Positions 17,439-26,436 are shown, counted from the first letter of the stretch. The stretch is DNA of 64,000 bases from Stenotrophomonas_A sp035629025 (GCA_035629025.1 DASPIU010000076.1:1-64000); one strand, 5' to 3'. The notes: generated from the letters alone by a model not told the origin. Numbers and translations: made by a program.

Positions 17439-17624
17439 CGCGCCGGCTCGAGTTGTCGATGGTTTCGCGCGTTACCGCGTCCACACCGGCCGCGGGTTTG
17501 GGTTAAAGTGGCGCCGTGTCCACGCAGACGACCCCGCGTTCCTTCTCTTCCGCTCGCCGTTGGTGGCGATGGTGGCCCGTAGCCGTCGTCCGTCCCGTCA
17601 CCGCGTCCCGGAAGGAAAGTCGTC

Positions 17625-19127
17625 TTGATCACTGCCGAGCAGTCCCAGCAGCGGGCCACTGAAGGCCACGCACCTGGCGCCCACCACCACGCCCAGGAAT
17701 TGATCCCCGTTGTTCGCGAAGTGCTGTCCGACCTGGACACGCCGCTTTCGGTCTATCTGAAGCTCGCCGACGGTCCGTATACCTATCTGTTCGAGTCGGT
17801 CGAGGGCGGCGAGCGCTTCGGCCGCTATTCCATCATCGGCCTGCCCGCGCGCCGGGTGTACAGCTTCCGCGGCCACACGCTGGAGACCCGCGAGCTGGGC
17901 GAAGTCGTGGAGACGCGCGAGGTTGCCGACCCGCTGGCCGAGGTCGAGGCACTGCGCGCCCGGCATGTGGTGCCGCGCCTGGAAGGCCTGCCCGGATTCA
18001 CTGGCGGACTGGTCGGCTGGTTCGGCTTCGAGTGCATCCAGTACATCGAGCCGCGCCTGGCCGCCGCCGACAAGCCCGATGAGCTCGGCACCCCGGACAT
18101 TTTGCTGATGCTGTCCGAAGAGCTGGCCGTGTTCGACAACCTCAAGGGCCGGCTGTACCTGATCGTGCATGCCGACCCGAGCCAGCCGCAGGCCCAGGCC
18201 CGCGCCAACCGGCGCCTGGACGAACTGGCCCACCGCCTGCGCCAGGCCGGCGCTGGCTACCCGCAGGCGCAGGTGTCCGACGCCATCGACGAGCAGGATT
18301 TCCGCTCCTCCTTCACCCGCGAGCAGTACCACGAGGTGGTCCGCAAGGCGCAGGAATACGTGCGCGCCGGCGACATCTTCCAGGTCGTGCCGAGCCAGCG
18401 CCTGCGCGTGCCATTCCGTGCGCGGCCGATCGACGTGTATCGCGCGCTGCGTGCGCTCAATCCCTCGCCGTACATGTACTACATCGATGTCGGCGGCACC
18501 CAGGTGGTCGGTTCCTCGCCGGAAATCCTGGCGCGGCTGCGCGACGGCATGGTCACCGTGCGCCCGATCGCCGGCACCCGCCCGCGCGGCGCCACGCCCG
18601 AGCAGGACGCGGCGCTGGAAGCCGAATTGCTGGCCGATCCCAAGGAGCGCGCCGAGCACGTGATGCTGATCGACCTCGGCCGCAACGATGTCGGCCGCGT
18701 GGCCGAAGCGGGCACGGTGCAGGTCGGCGAGCAGTTCGTCATCGAGCGCTACAGCCACGTCATGCACATCGTCAGCGAAGTGACCGGGCGGTTGAAGCCC
18801 GGGCTCAGCTACAGCGACGTGCTGCGCGCGACCTTCCCGGCCGGCACGGTCAGCGGCGCGCCGAAGATCCGCGCGCTGGAAATCATCGGCGAGCTCGAAC
18901 CGGTGCGCCGCAACGTGTACTCCGGCGCGGTCGGCTACATCGGCTGGCATGGCGATGCCGATACCGCCATCGCGATCCGCACCGCGGTGATCCAGGACGG
19001 CTACCTGTACGTGCAGGCTGGCGGCGGCGTGGTCTACGACTCCGACCCGGATGCCGAATGGCAGGAGACGATGAACAAGGGCCGCGCCCTGTTCCGCGCC
19101 GTGGCCCAGGCGGCAAAGGGGCTGTGA
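17625..19127 (+). CDS. trpE: Anthranilate synthase component I
   Basis: 500 aa. Converts chorismate to anthranilate with the TrpG amidotransferase. The chorismate-binding core is intact: GDIFQVVPSQRL, SSPEILARLRDG, RPIAGTRPRG, LIDLGRNDVGRVAEAGTV and FPAGTVSGAPKIRA. The N-terminal feedback region includes PLSVYLKLADGPYTYLFESVEGG. It starts with TTG at 17625 after GGAAGGAAAG. trpG, trpD and trpC lie further downstream, separated by two other genes. No convincing tryptophan-rich leader peptide was seen in the 186 bp upstream. Confidence 0.96.
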   Translation: MITAEQSQQRATEGHAPGAHHHAQELIPVVREVLSDLDTPLSVYLKLADGPYTYLFESVEGGERFGRYSIIGLPARRVYSFRGHTLETRELGEVVETREVADPLAEVEALRARHVVPRLEGLPGFTGGLVGWFGFECIQYIEPRLAAADKPDELGTPDILLMLSEELAVFDNLKGRLYLIVHADPSQPQAQARANRRLDELAHRLRQAGAGYPQAQVSDAIDEQDFRSSFTREQYHEVVRKAQEYVRAGDIFQVVPSQRLRVPFRARPIDVYRALRALNPSPYMYYIDVGGTQVVGSSPEILARLRDGMVTVRPIAGTRPRGATPEQDAALEAELLADPKERAEHVMLIDLGRNDVGRVAEAGTVQVGEQFVIERYSHVMHIVSEVTGRLKPGLSYSDVLRATFPAGTVSGAPKIRALEIIGELEPVRRNVYSGAVGYIGWHGDADTAIAIRTAVIQDGYLYVQAGGGVVYDSDPDAEWQETMNKGRALFRAVAQAAKGL

Positions 19128-20182
19128 TGGACGCGATGGCCCAGGCGCGGATCAGTTTCCGCAATGACTACAGCGAAGGCGCGCACCCGCGCCTGCTGCA
19201 GGCGCTGGCCGCCGCCAGCGCCGAGCAGAACGCCGGCTACGGACTGGACCGGCACAGCGAGCGCGCCGCCGAGCTGATCCGCCAGGCCTGCGCGCAGCCG
19301 GCCGCGCAGGTGCACCTGCTGGCCGGCGGCACGCAGACCAACCTGACCGCGATCGGCGCGTTCCTGCGTCCGCACCAGGCGGTGATCGCCGCCGACAGCG
19401 GGCATATCGCCGTGCACGAAACCGGGGCGATCGAGCTGACCGGGCACAAGGTGCTGACCGCGCCCGTGGCCGACGGCAAGCTCACGCCGGCGGCGGTCGA
19501 GGCGCTGCTGGCCGTGCACGACAACGAACACCTGGTGCAGCCGCGCCTGGTCTATGTATCCAACACCACCGAGCTGGGCACGATCTACACCCGCGCCGAG
19601 CTCGAAGCACTGTCGCGCCTGTGCCGCGCGCGTGGCCTGCTGCTGTTCCTGGATGGCGCGCGCCTGGGCGCGGCGCTGACCGCCGAAGGCAACGACCTGA
19701 GCCTGGCCGATATCGCCGCGCTTACCGATGCCTTCTACATCGGCGGCACCAAGAACGGCGCCTTGCTCGGCGAGGCGCTGGTGATCGTCAATCCGGCGCT
19801 GCAGGCGGATTTCCGCTATCTGCTCAAGCAGCGCGGTGCCTTGCTCGCCAAGGGCATGGTGCTGGGCGTGCAGTTCGCGACCCTGTTCGAGGACGGGCTG
19901 TTCTTCGCCCTGGCCGAACACGCCAACCGCATGGCGCGGCGCCTGCGAAGCGGGCTGGAGGCGGCCGGCGCGCGCCTGGTGGTGGATTCGCCGACCAACC
20001 AGCAGTTCATCGTGGTCAGCGCCGCGCAGCTGCAGGCCCTGGCGCAGCGCTACGACTTCGAGCGCTGGGAAGTGCGCACCGATGGCGAGGTGGTGATTCG
20101 CTTTGTCACTTCGTGGGCGACCACCGCCGCCATGGTGGATACGCTGTGCGAGGACTATGCCGCGCTGGCGGCCGTTGCCTGA
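19127..20182 (+). CDS. ltaE: Low-specificity L-threonine aldolase-type PLP enzyme
   Basis: 351 aa fold-type I PLP enzyme. The Schiff-base lysine is K209 in GGTKNGALLGEA, and LLAGGTQTNL, SNTTELGTIYT and LFLDGARLGAAL fit threonine aldolases / beta-eliminating lyases. Likely reaction: threonine to glycine and acetaldehyde. The ATG at 19127 overlaps the trpE stop by one base (TGATG), so it is coupled to trpE although it is not a known trp gene. Confidence 0.87.
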   Translation: MDAMAQARISFRNDYSEGAHPRLLQALAAASAEQNAGYGLDRHSERAAELIRQACAQPAAQVHLLAGGTQTNLTAIGAFLRPHQAVIAADSGHIAVHETGAIELTGHKVLTAPVADGKLTPAAVEALLAVHDNEHLVQPRLVYVSNTTELGTIYTRAELEALSRLCRARGLLLFLDGARLGAALTAEGNDLSLADIAALTDAFYIGGTKNGALLGEALVIVNPALQADFRYLLKQRGALLAKGMVLGVQFATLFEDGLFFALAEHANRMARRLRSGLEAAGARLVVDSPTNQQFIVVSAAQLQALAQRYDFERWEVRTDGEVVIRFVTSWATTAAMVDTLCEDYAALAAVA

Positions 20183-20221
20183 AACCCACGACCTGAATCC
20201 ATGACACAAGGAATCGTCCGC

Positions 20222-20995
20222 ATGCGCCGTATCGCCGCTCTCATCGTGTCCGCCTGCCTGCTGCTCGCGCCGATGGTCGCCGCCGCGCAGGTCAACAGCC
20301 TGCCTTCGCAGCCGCACCTGCTGGTGCGCGGCAAGGGCGAGCGTGAGGTGTTGCCCGATCGTTTCCGCATCAGTGTCGAGCTGGAGCAGAAGGACGCCTC
20401 ACCCGAGACCGCGCGCAGCCGCGTGCAGGCCGACGCGGCCACGGTGCTGGCGCTGTTCAAGGCGCAGCATGCGTTGCCGGACACGGTGGAGGCTTCGTCA
20501 CTGTCGATCGCGCCGAGCAGCCGCTATGTCGATGGCCGCGAAGTGTTTGAGGGCACCCGCGTCAGCCGCACGCTGGCGGCGACCTTCGGCCGCCTGGAAC
20601 AGGTGCGTGCCGTGCTTGGCGGCCTGAAGACGAGCGAGCACGTTCGGGTTTCCGGCATCCAGCCGTCCTACAGCGACGAGGTGCGCGTGCGCGGCGAGCT
20701 CAAGCGCCAGGCCGCCGAGCAGACCCGGGTGACCGCGCGCAATCTCGCCGACGCCTATGGGGTGCGCCTGGGCGGGCTGTACACCATCTCCGAAGTGGCG
20801 CCGAACTTTGCCTACGGCATCCAGGCCGGCAGCTGGGGCGAGAGCCGCCGGGGCGGCTTCGCGCCTGCGCCGCCCGCACCGGCGGCGAATGTGCTCGAGA
20901 AGGGTGAGGCCCGCCCCAGCGACGCCGAATCACTCGAAGCCGGCAGCATCACCCTCACCGAATACGTCTACGCGGTCTTCCTGATCGCCCCCTGA
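20222..20995 (+). CDS. SIMPL-domain (DUF541) periplasmic protein
   Basis: 257 aa. A clear Sec signal peptide (MRRIAALIVSACLLLAPMVAAAQ) is followed by the SIMPL fold (HLLVRGKGEREVLPDRFRISVELEQKD ... ITLTEYVYAVFLIA). I use the ATG at 20222, which has AAGGA about eight bases upstream, rather than the in-frame ATG at 20201. The role of such proteins is poorly known; the best-known relatives are periplasmic. It sits inside the trp gene run with a 9-bp gap to trpG. Confidence 0.85.
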   Translation: MRRIAALIVSACLLLAPMVAAAQVNSLPSQPHLLVRGKGEREVLPDRFRISVELEQKDASPETARSRVQADAATVLALFKAQHALPDTVEASSLSIAPSSRYVDGREVFEGTRVSRTLAATFGRLEQVRAVLGGLKTSEHVRVSGIQPSYSDEVRVRGELKRQAAEQTRVTARNLADAYGVRLGGLYTISEVAPNFAYGIQAGSWGESRRGGFAPAPPAPAANVLEKGEARPSDAESLEAGSITLTEYVYAVFLIAP

Positions 20996-21004
20996 GAAGC
21001 CGCC

Positions 21005-21583
21005 ATGCTGCTGATGCTCGACAACTACGACAGCTTCACCTACAACCTGGTGCAGTACCTGCAGGCGCTGGGCGCCGAGGTCATGGTGGTGCGCAACGAC
21101 GCGATGACGGTCGAGCAGATCGCCGCGCTGCGCCCCGAGCGCATCGTCGTCTCGCCCGGCCCGTGCACGCCGAACGAGGCCGGCATTTCCCTGGCGCTGA
21201 TCGAGCGGCTCGGCCCGACCACGCCGATCCTCGGCGTCTGCCTGGGCCATCAGGGCATCGGCCAGGTCTACGGCGGCGACGTGGTCCGCGCCGGCAACAT
21301 CATGCATGGCAAGACCTCGCCGATCCGCCACGAGGGCAAGGGCGTGTTCGCCGGTCTGCCGGACCGCTACGAGGCCACCCGCTACCACTCGCTGGTGGTG
21401 GACAAGCGCACCCTGCCGAGCGTGCTCGAAATCACTGCCTGGACCGAGAACCCCGATGGTTCGATGGAGGAGATCATGGGCCTGCGCCATCGCGAATATC
21501 CGGTGGAAGGCGTGCAGTTCCATCCCGAGTCCATCCTCACCGAGCATGGCCATGCCCTGCTGAAGAACTTTCTGACGCGTTGA
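21005..21583 (+). CDS. trpG: Anthranilate synthase glutamine amidotransferase component
   Basis: 192 aa class I glutamine amidotransferase that supplies ammonia to TrpE. The catalytic triad is present: C79 in GVCLGHQGIGQ, and His and Glu in GVQFHPESILTEHG. The N-terminal DNYDSFTYNLVQYL is the family hallmark. It may also serve PabB (the two components cannot be told apart from sequence). trpD follows after 26 bp. Confidence 0.95.
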   Translation: MLLMLDNYDSFTYNLVQYLQALGAEVMVVRNDAMTVEQIAALRPERIVVSPGPCTPNEAGISLALIERLGPTTPILGVCLGHQGIGQVYGGDVVRAGNIMHGKTSPIRHEGKGVFAGLPDRYEATRYHSLVVDKRTLPSVLEITAWTENPDGSMEEIMGLRHREYPVEGVQFHPESILTEHGHALLKNFLTR

Positions 21584-21609
21584 TGCACCCCGCCTTGCCT
21601 GGAATCCCG

Positions 21610-22644
21610 ATGCCGATCACTCCGCAACAAGCCCTGCAGCGCACCATCGAGCACCGCGAAATCTTCTTCGACGAGATGGTCGGGCTGATGCGCCAGATCA
21701 TGCGCGGCGAAGTTTCCGATGCGATGGTCGCCGCGATCCTGACCGGCCTGCGGGTGAAGAAGGAGACCGTGGGCGAGATTGCCGGCGCGGCGCAGGTGAT
21801 GCGCGAGTTCTCGCGCACCGTCGAGGTCGCCGATCGCACTCATCTGGTCGATATCGTCGGCACCGGCGGCGACGGCTCGCATACCTTCAACATTTCCACC
21901 TGCACCATGTTCGTGGCCGCCGCGGCCGGCGCGCGCGTGGCCAAGCACGGCAACCGCAGCGTCTCGTCCAAGTCCGGCAGCGCCGACGCGCTGGAGGCGC
22001 TGGGCGCGGTGATCGCGCTGCAGCCCGAGCAGGTCGGCCGCGCGATTGAGCGCTGCGGCATCGGCTTCATGTTCGCCCCGGTGCACCACCCGGCAATGAA
22101 GGTCGTGGCACCGGTACGGCGCGAGATGGGCGTGCGCACCATCTTCAACATCCTCGGCCCACTGACCAACCCGGCCGGCGCGCCGAGCATCCTGATGGGC
22201 GTGTTCCACCCGGACCTGGTCGGCATCCAGGCGCGCGTGCTGCACGAACTGGGCGCCGAACGCGCGCTGGTGGTGTGGGGCCGCGATGGCATGGACGAGA
22301 TTTCGCTGGGCGCCGGCACCCTGGTCGGTGAACTGCGGGACGGCAAGGTGAGCGAGTACGAGGTGCATCCGGAGGACTTCGGCATCGCGATGTCGCACAG
22401 CCGCAACCTCAAGGTTGCCGACCCCGACGAGTCGCGCGCCATGTTGCTCGGCGTGCTCGACAACCGGCCCGGCCCGGCGCTGGACATCGTCGCCCTCAAT
22501 GCCGGCGCGGCGCTGTATGTGGCCGGCGTGGCCGCGGACATCGGCGACGGCATTGCCCGCGCCCGCGCCGCCATTGCCGATGGCAGTGCCCGCGCGCGGT
22601 TGCACGAGTACGTTGCGCTGACCCGCGCGCTGGCCGCCGAATGA
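21610..22644 (+). CDS. trpD: Anthranilate phosphoribosyltransferase
   Basis: 344 aa. Transfers phosphoribose from PRPP to anthranilate. The PRPP loop DIVGTGGDGSHTFNIST and the anthranilate-site stretches AKHGNRSVSSKSGSADALEALG and FMFAPVHHPAMK and RTIFNILGPLTNPAG are intact. I start at the ATG at 21610 (MPITPQQALQRTIEHRE), the conserved N-terminus. Confidence 0.97.
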   Translation: MPITPQQALQRTIEHREIFFDEMVGLMRQIMRGEVSDAMVAAILTGLRVKKETVGEIAGAAQVMREFSRTVEVADRTHLVDIVGTGGDGSHTFNISTCTMFVAAAAGARVAKHGNRSVSSKSGSADALEALGAVIALQPEQVGRAIERCGIGFMFAPVHHPAMKVVAPVRREMGVRTIFNILGPLTNPAGAPSILMGVFHPDLVGIQARVLHELGAERALVVWGRDGMDEISLGAGTLVGELRDGKVSEYEVHPEDFGIAMSHSRNLKVADPDESRAMLLGVLDNRPGPALDIVALNAGAALYVAGVAADIGDGIARARAAIADGSARARLHEYVALTRALAAE

Positions 22645-22737
22645 GACGCGCCCGCCCCGCGCGCATGCTGCGACGCGCGCGTGATGGCTGGCCGCCAGGC
22701 TTTGGCCGATAATGCGCGCCCTTCCGGATTTCCTGCG

Positions 22738-23529
22738 ATGAGCGACATTCTCAACACCATCCTGGCCCGCAAGGCCGAAGAAGTCGCCGAGCGCAGCGCC
22801 CGCGTGCCGCTGGCCGAGGTCATCGCGCGCGCCGCCGATGCCGGGCCGGTGCGCGGCTTCGCCAATGCCCTGCAGGCCGCCGTGGCCCAGGGCGAGCCGG
22901 CGGTGATCGCCGAAGTGAAGAAGGCCAGCCCGTCGAAAGGCGTGATCCGGCCGCAGTTCCATCCGGCCGACATCGCCGTGAGCTACGAGTTGGGCGGCGC
23001 CAGCTGCCTGTCGGTACTGACCGACCGCGACTTCTTCCAGGGCGCCGACGACTACCTGCGCCAGGCCCGCGAGGCCTGCACGCTGCCGGTGCTGCGCAAG
23101 GATTTCACCATCGACCCCTACCAGGTGTATGAGGCGCGCGCGCTCGGCGCCGACTGCATCCTGCTGATCGTGGCCGCTCTCGACGATGCGCAGCTGGCCG
23201 AGCTGTCCGGCCTGGCGATGACGCTGGGCCTGGACGTGCTGGTCGAGGTGCACGACATCGACGAACTCGAACGCGCCATCCAGGTGCCGGTGCCGCTGGT
23301 CGGCATCAACAACCGCAACCTGCGCACTTTCGAGGTCTCGTTGCAGACCACGCTGTCGATGCGCGACGCCGTGCCGCGCGACCGCCTGCTGGTGACCGAA
23401 AGCGGCATCCTCGCACCGGCGGACGTGGCGCTGATGCGCGGTCAGGGCGTCAACGCCTTCCTGGTCGGTGAAGCCTTCATGCGCGCCGATGAGCCCGGCG
23501 AAGCGCTGCGCGAGCTGTTCTTCGCATGA
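22738..23529 (+). CDS. trpC: Indole-3-glycerol phosphate synthase
   Basis: 263 aa TIM barrel, monofunctional (no TrpF domain). Key stretches: AEVKKASPSKGVIR (catalytic lysine), CLSVLTDRDFFQG, PVLRKDFTIDPYQV, VGINNRNLRTFEV and ESGILAPADVALM. The start is the ATG at 22738. A possible -10 GATAAT lies at 22708-22713 in the 93-bp gap after trpD. It overlaps the HAD gene by 4 bases. Confidence 0.97.
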   Translation: MSDILNTILARKAEEVAERSARVPLAEVIARAADAGPVRGFANALQAAVAQGEPAVIAEVKKASPSKGVIRPQFHPADIAVSYELGGASCLSVLTDRDFFQGADDYLRQAREACTLPVLRKDFTIDPYQVYEARALGADCILLIVAALDDAQLAELSGLAMTLGLDVLVEVHDIDELERAIQVPVPLVGINNRNLRTFEVSLQTTLSMRDAVPRDRLLVTESGILAPADVALMRGQGVNAFLVGEAFMRADEPGEALRELFFA

Positions 23530-24299
23530 GCACGCATTCGGCGCCAGCGGGGCAGGGCGCTGCGGCTGTCGCGGCGCAGCCGGCCTTCGCGCTGCCAGCG
23601 GCCGACGCGCGGCTGGTCGTGTTCGACTTCGACCACACCTTGTACGACGGCGATTCGGGCAGCCACCTGTTTGCCTGGCTGATCCGGCGCAACCCGCTGC
23701 GCCTGCTCGCCGCGCTGCTGGCGACGCCGCTGCTCGGGCCGCTGGTCGCGCTGTTGCCGACTCGCCGCCACGGCATTTCCGGTTATGTGTGGATTGCCAC
23801 GTTCGGCCTGAAGGGTGCGCGCGAGTTCAATGGCGTCATCGACGCCTATGTGCTCGCGCATCAGGCGCAGCTGCGCGCACGGCTGTTGCCGCATGCCCTG
23901 GACGTGTTCGCTGCGCATCGCCGCGGTGGTGACCGCGTGGTCGTGGCCACCGGCGCGCCGCCGGAACTGGCGCGGGCGATCCTGGCCTTCGTCGCGCATC
24001 AGGACGTGCCGGTGATCGGCAGCCTCATTGGCCCGCGCCTGGGCGGCGTCGGCGCGGTGCGCCACTGCCACAACGAGGAAAAGATGCGCATGCTGCGCGA
24101 TGCCGGCTATGGCGACATCGCCATCGCCTATTCCGACAGCACCGCCGACCTGCCGCTGTTGCAGGCCGCGCGTGCGCCAGTGGTGGTCAACCCCAAGCCG
24201 CGCCGCGTGGCGTATTTCCGGCAGGTGCTGCCGCCGGGCACGCCGATCCTCAACTGGGGTTGCGCCGATCGCGGCGGCGAGCCGCTGCGCGCCGGCTGA
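23526..24299 (+). CDS. HAD-superfamily IB phosphatase
   Basis: 257 aa. Motif I VFDFDHTLYDGDSG, motif II VVVATGAPPEL and motif III/IV YSDSTADLPLL place it in the HAD-IB group (phosphoserine phosphatase-like). A hydrophobic cap segment (LRLLAALLATPLLGPLVALL) may touch the membrane. The substrate is unknown. It is coupled to trpC (ATGA overlap) without an obvious link to tryptophan synthesis. Confidence 0.88.
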   Translation: MSTHSAPAGQGAAAVAAQPAFALPAADARLVVFDFDHTLYDGDSGSHLFAWLIRRNPLRLLAALLATPLLGPLVALLPTRRHGISGYVWIATFGLKGAREFNGVIDAYVLAHQAQLRARLLPHALDVFAAHRRGGDRVVVATGAPPELARAILAFVAHQDVPVIGSLIGPRLGGVGAVRHCHNEEKMRMLRDAGYGDIAIAYSDSTADLPLLQAARAPVVVNPKPRRVAYFRQVLPPGTPILNWGCADRGGEPLRAG

Positions 24300-24344
24300 T
24301 CAGCGCTGCAGCGCGAGGCGGGCGCGGCGCCCGCCTGGTCCTGC

Positions 24345-25034
24345 TCAGCGCGTGCCGTACAGCACCACGGTCTTGCCGCGGGCATGCAGCAGACCGTCGG
24401 CCTGCAGCTTCTTCAGCACGCGGCCGGCCATTTCACGCGAACAGCCCACCAGCCGCGCCAGCTCCTGGCGCGAGACGCGCAGCTGCGTGCCCTGCGGGTG
24501 GCTCATCGCCTCCGGCTCCCGCGACAGGTCGTGCAGGGTGCGCACGATGCGGTCGGTTACGTCGAGGAAGGCCAGACGGCTGGCTTTCCTGGTCGTGTCG
24601 AGCAGCCGTTTGGAAAGCTGAACACCGATCGCGTAGAGCAGCCGTGGCGCATCTGCGACCAGACTGGTCTGCATCAGCTGGTGCAGGCGCTCGTAGCTGA
24701 TCTCGGCCAGCTCGCACTGGCTGCGCGTGCGCAGGATCACCTCGCGGGTGTCGGACTCGATGAACAGCCCCATCTCGCCGACGAACTCGCCAGCGCCGAA
24801 GTAGCCCAGCACCAGCTCGCGGTCGTCTTCTTCCTCGGCGATTATGCTGATCGAGCCGCTGATCACGTAATAAAGCGTGCCGGCCGGGTCGCCCGGGCGG
24901 AACACGTCCGTGCGGGTGGGGTAGCGGCGGCGGTGGCTGTGGGCCAGGAAACGCTCGATGGTTGCCGTGTCCAGGGACAAGGGCGAGGTCGTCTGACGTA
25001 CAGGTGTCATACCCGATATGTTCCCAAGGCTCAT
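24345..25034 (-). CDS. clp: Clp, Crp-family global regulator (c-di-GMP responsive in Xanthomonas)
   Basis: 229 aa with a cyclic-nucleotide-binding beta roll (LYYVISGSISIIAEEEDDRELVLGYFGAGEFVGEMGLFIE), a dimerisation helix and a C-terminal HTH (VSRQELARLVGCSREMAGRVLKKLQADGLL). It closely follows the Clp protein I know from Xanthomonas campestris, which binds DNA unless c-di-GMP is present and controls virulence-type genes. The ATG at 25034 (MSLGN) is the conserved start; a longer open frame upstream reads antisense into speD. Divergent from speD with a 138-bp gap. Confidence 0.93.
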   Translation of the reverse strand: MSLGNISGMTPVRQTTSPLSLDTATIERFLAHSHRRRYPTRTDVFRPGDPAGTLYYVISGSISIIAEEEDDRELVLGYFGAGEFVGEMGLFIESDTREVILRTRSQCELAEISYERLHQLMQTSLVADAPRLLYAIGVQLSKRLLDTTRKASRLAFLDVTDRIVRTLHDLSREPEAMSHPQGTQLRVSRQELARLVGCSREMAGRVLKKLQADGLLHARGKTVVLYGTR

Positions 25035-25109
25035 GGTCGTTCCGCGGCTCAATGTCCGAAGCTTAACGGGATGGCTCGCCCAAGGTAAACCGTTGTCGGT
25101 GGCTGGCCG

Positions 25110-25138
25110 TTCCGCTGCCGGGCGCTTTGGCCCATAAT
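25110..25138 (+). promoter_or_regulatory. Weak candidate promoter of speD
   Basis: TTCCGC at 25110-25115, 17-bp spacer and CATAAT at 25133-25138. The -35 is poor; the -10 is the only AT-rich hexamer near the speD start. Confidence 0.3.
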
Positions 25139-25172
25139 TGCCCCTTTCCCGTCCCCCATAGGATCGACCGCC

Positions 25173-25967
25173 GTGGTCAAGCCGTTGCCTCGCCTGAGGC
25201 TGCAGGGTTTCAACAACCTCACCAAGGCGCTGAGCTTCAACATCTACGACGTCTGCTACGCACGCACGGAAGAAGAGCGCCAGCGTTATATCGAGTACAT
25301 CGACGAGCAGTACGACGCCGATCGCCTGACCCAGATCCTGACGGATGTCGCCGAGATCATCGGCGCCAACATCCTCAACGTCGCGCGCCAGGACTACGAT
25401 CCGCAGGGAGCGTCGGTGACGATCCTGATCTCCGAAGAGCCGGTGATCGACAAGAAGCTGGCCGGCAAGGAGTTGATCTCCGACGCCGTGGTGGCGCACA
25501 TGGACAAGAGCCACATCACTGTCCATACCTACCCGGAGACCCATCCGCAGGAAGGCATTGCCACGTTCCGCGCCGACATCGACGTCGCCACCTGCGGCGT
25601 GATCTCGCCGCTGAAGGCCCTGAACTACCTGATCGAGTCGCTGGAATCGGACATCGTGATCATGGACTACCGCGTCCGTGGCTTCACCCGCGATGTGAAG
25701 GGCAAGAAGCACTTCATCGACCACAAGATCAACTCGATCCAGAACTTCCTGGCCAAGAACGTCAAGTCCCGTTACGAGATGTTCGACGTCAACGTCTACC
25801 AGGAAAACATCTTCCACACGAAGATGCACCTGAAGGACTTCGACCTGGACCAGTACCTGTTCGAGGAAAAGGCCAAGAACCTGTCGTTCAAGGAACGGAT
25901 GAAGATCGAGGCGCTGCTCAAGCGCGAGATCGAGGAACTGTTCCACGGCCGCAACCTGGCCGAGTAA
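25173..25967 (+). CDS. speD: S-adenosylmethionine decarboxylase proenzyme (class 1A, E. coli type)
   Basis: 264 aa, same length as E. coli SpeD. It supplies decarboxylated SAM for spermidine synthesis. The proenzyme cleaves itself before S113 in DKSHITVHTYPETHP to form the pyruvoyl cofactor (Ser112 in E. coli). It starts with GTG at 25173. The next gene, sugE, has its own riboswitch and is probably transcribed separately. Confidence 0.96.
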   Translation: MVKPLPRLRLQGFNNLTKALSFNIYDVCYARTEEERQRYIEYIDEQYDADRLTQILTDVAEIIGANILNVARQDYDPQGASVTILISEEPVIDKKLAGKELISDAVVAHMDKSHITVHTYPETHPQEGIATFRADIDVATCGVISPLKALNYLIESLESDIVIMDYRVRGFTRDVKGKKHFIDHKINSIQNFLAKNVKSRYEMFDVNVYQENIFHTKMHLKDFDLDQYLFEEKAKNLSFKERMKIEALLKREIEELFHGRNLAE

Positions 25968-26021
25968 GGGTTACATCAGGTTCGGCTGCCGCCTGCGACA
26001 ATCGCGGCACTGAATCCAAAG

Positions 26022-26071
26022 GCGGGACGACCCGCACGCGGCGCAAGCCGCGGACCACAGCCGACGGCGGC
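26022..26071 (+). ncRNA. Guanidine-II (mini-ykkC) type riboswitch
   Basis: Two hairpins with ACGR loops, the hallmark of guanidine-II aptamers: P1 GCGGG-ACGA-CCCGC at 26022-26035 and P2 GCCG-ACGG-CGGC at 26060-26071. The linker holds a third hairpin CGCGGC-GCAA-GCCGCG at 26037-26052 with a GNRA loop. A -10-like GACAAT at 25997-26002 would start RNA just before P1. The next gene is a SugE/Gdx guanidinium exporter, the expected target. The 3' strand of P2 is shared with the following terminator. Confidence 0.85.
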
Positions 26072-26102
26072 CCGGTGTGCACACACCGGGCCGCTTTTTT
26101 TT
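26067..26102 (+). terminator. Intrinsic terminator between the riboswitch and sugE
   Basis: A perfect 13-bp stem (GCGGCCCGGTGTG at 26067-26079 with its complement at 26082-26094) and a run of eight T at 26095-26102. Because its 5' arm uses the P2 3' strand, folding of P2 would remove the base of the stem, suggesting antitermination on guanidine binding. Confidence 0.9.
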
Positions 26103-26121
26103 GTCTCGCAAAGGAGCCCCC

Positions 26122-26436
26122 ATGCCCTGGATCTACCTGCTGCTCGCCGGCCTGTTTGAAATCGGCTTTGCGATGGGCCTCAAATACAGCCACGGCTTCA
26201 CCCGCCTGTGGCCCAGCCTCGGCACCGCCGCGGCCGCCGCCATCAGCCTGTGGCTGCTCACCCAGGCCCTGCGCAGCATTCCGGTTGGCACCGGCTACGC
26301 CATCTGGACCGGCATCGGCGCCCTCGGCGTGGCGATCCTCGGCATCGTCCTGTTCGGCGACAGCGCCTCCTGGCCGCGCCTGGCCTGCATCGGCCTGATC
26401 GTGGCCGGCGTCGTCGGCCTCAAACTCGTCAGCTAG
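26122..26436 (+). CDS. sugE: SMR-family guanidinium exporter (SugE/Gdx)
   Basis: 104 aa with four membrane helices. E13 in LLAGLFEIGFAMGLKYS is the conserved proton/substrate glutamate, and GTGYAIWTGIGALG marks the SugE/Gdx branch of small multidrug resistance proteins. Gdx proteins exchange guanidinium for protons as antiparallel dimers. The ATG at 26122 follows AAAGGAG; an upstream in-frame GTG at 26077 lies inside the terminator and is rejected. Confidence 0.95.
   Translation: MPWIYLLLAGLFEIGFAMGLKYSHGFTRLWPSLGTAAAAAISLWLLTQALRSIPVGTGYAIWTGIGALGVAILGIVLFGDSASWPRLACIGLIVAGVVGLKLVS

Noticed and set aside
17439..17624. Possible trp attenuator leader before trpE
   Set aside because: No short frame with neighbouring Trp codons followed by a terminator-like hairpin was found.
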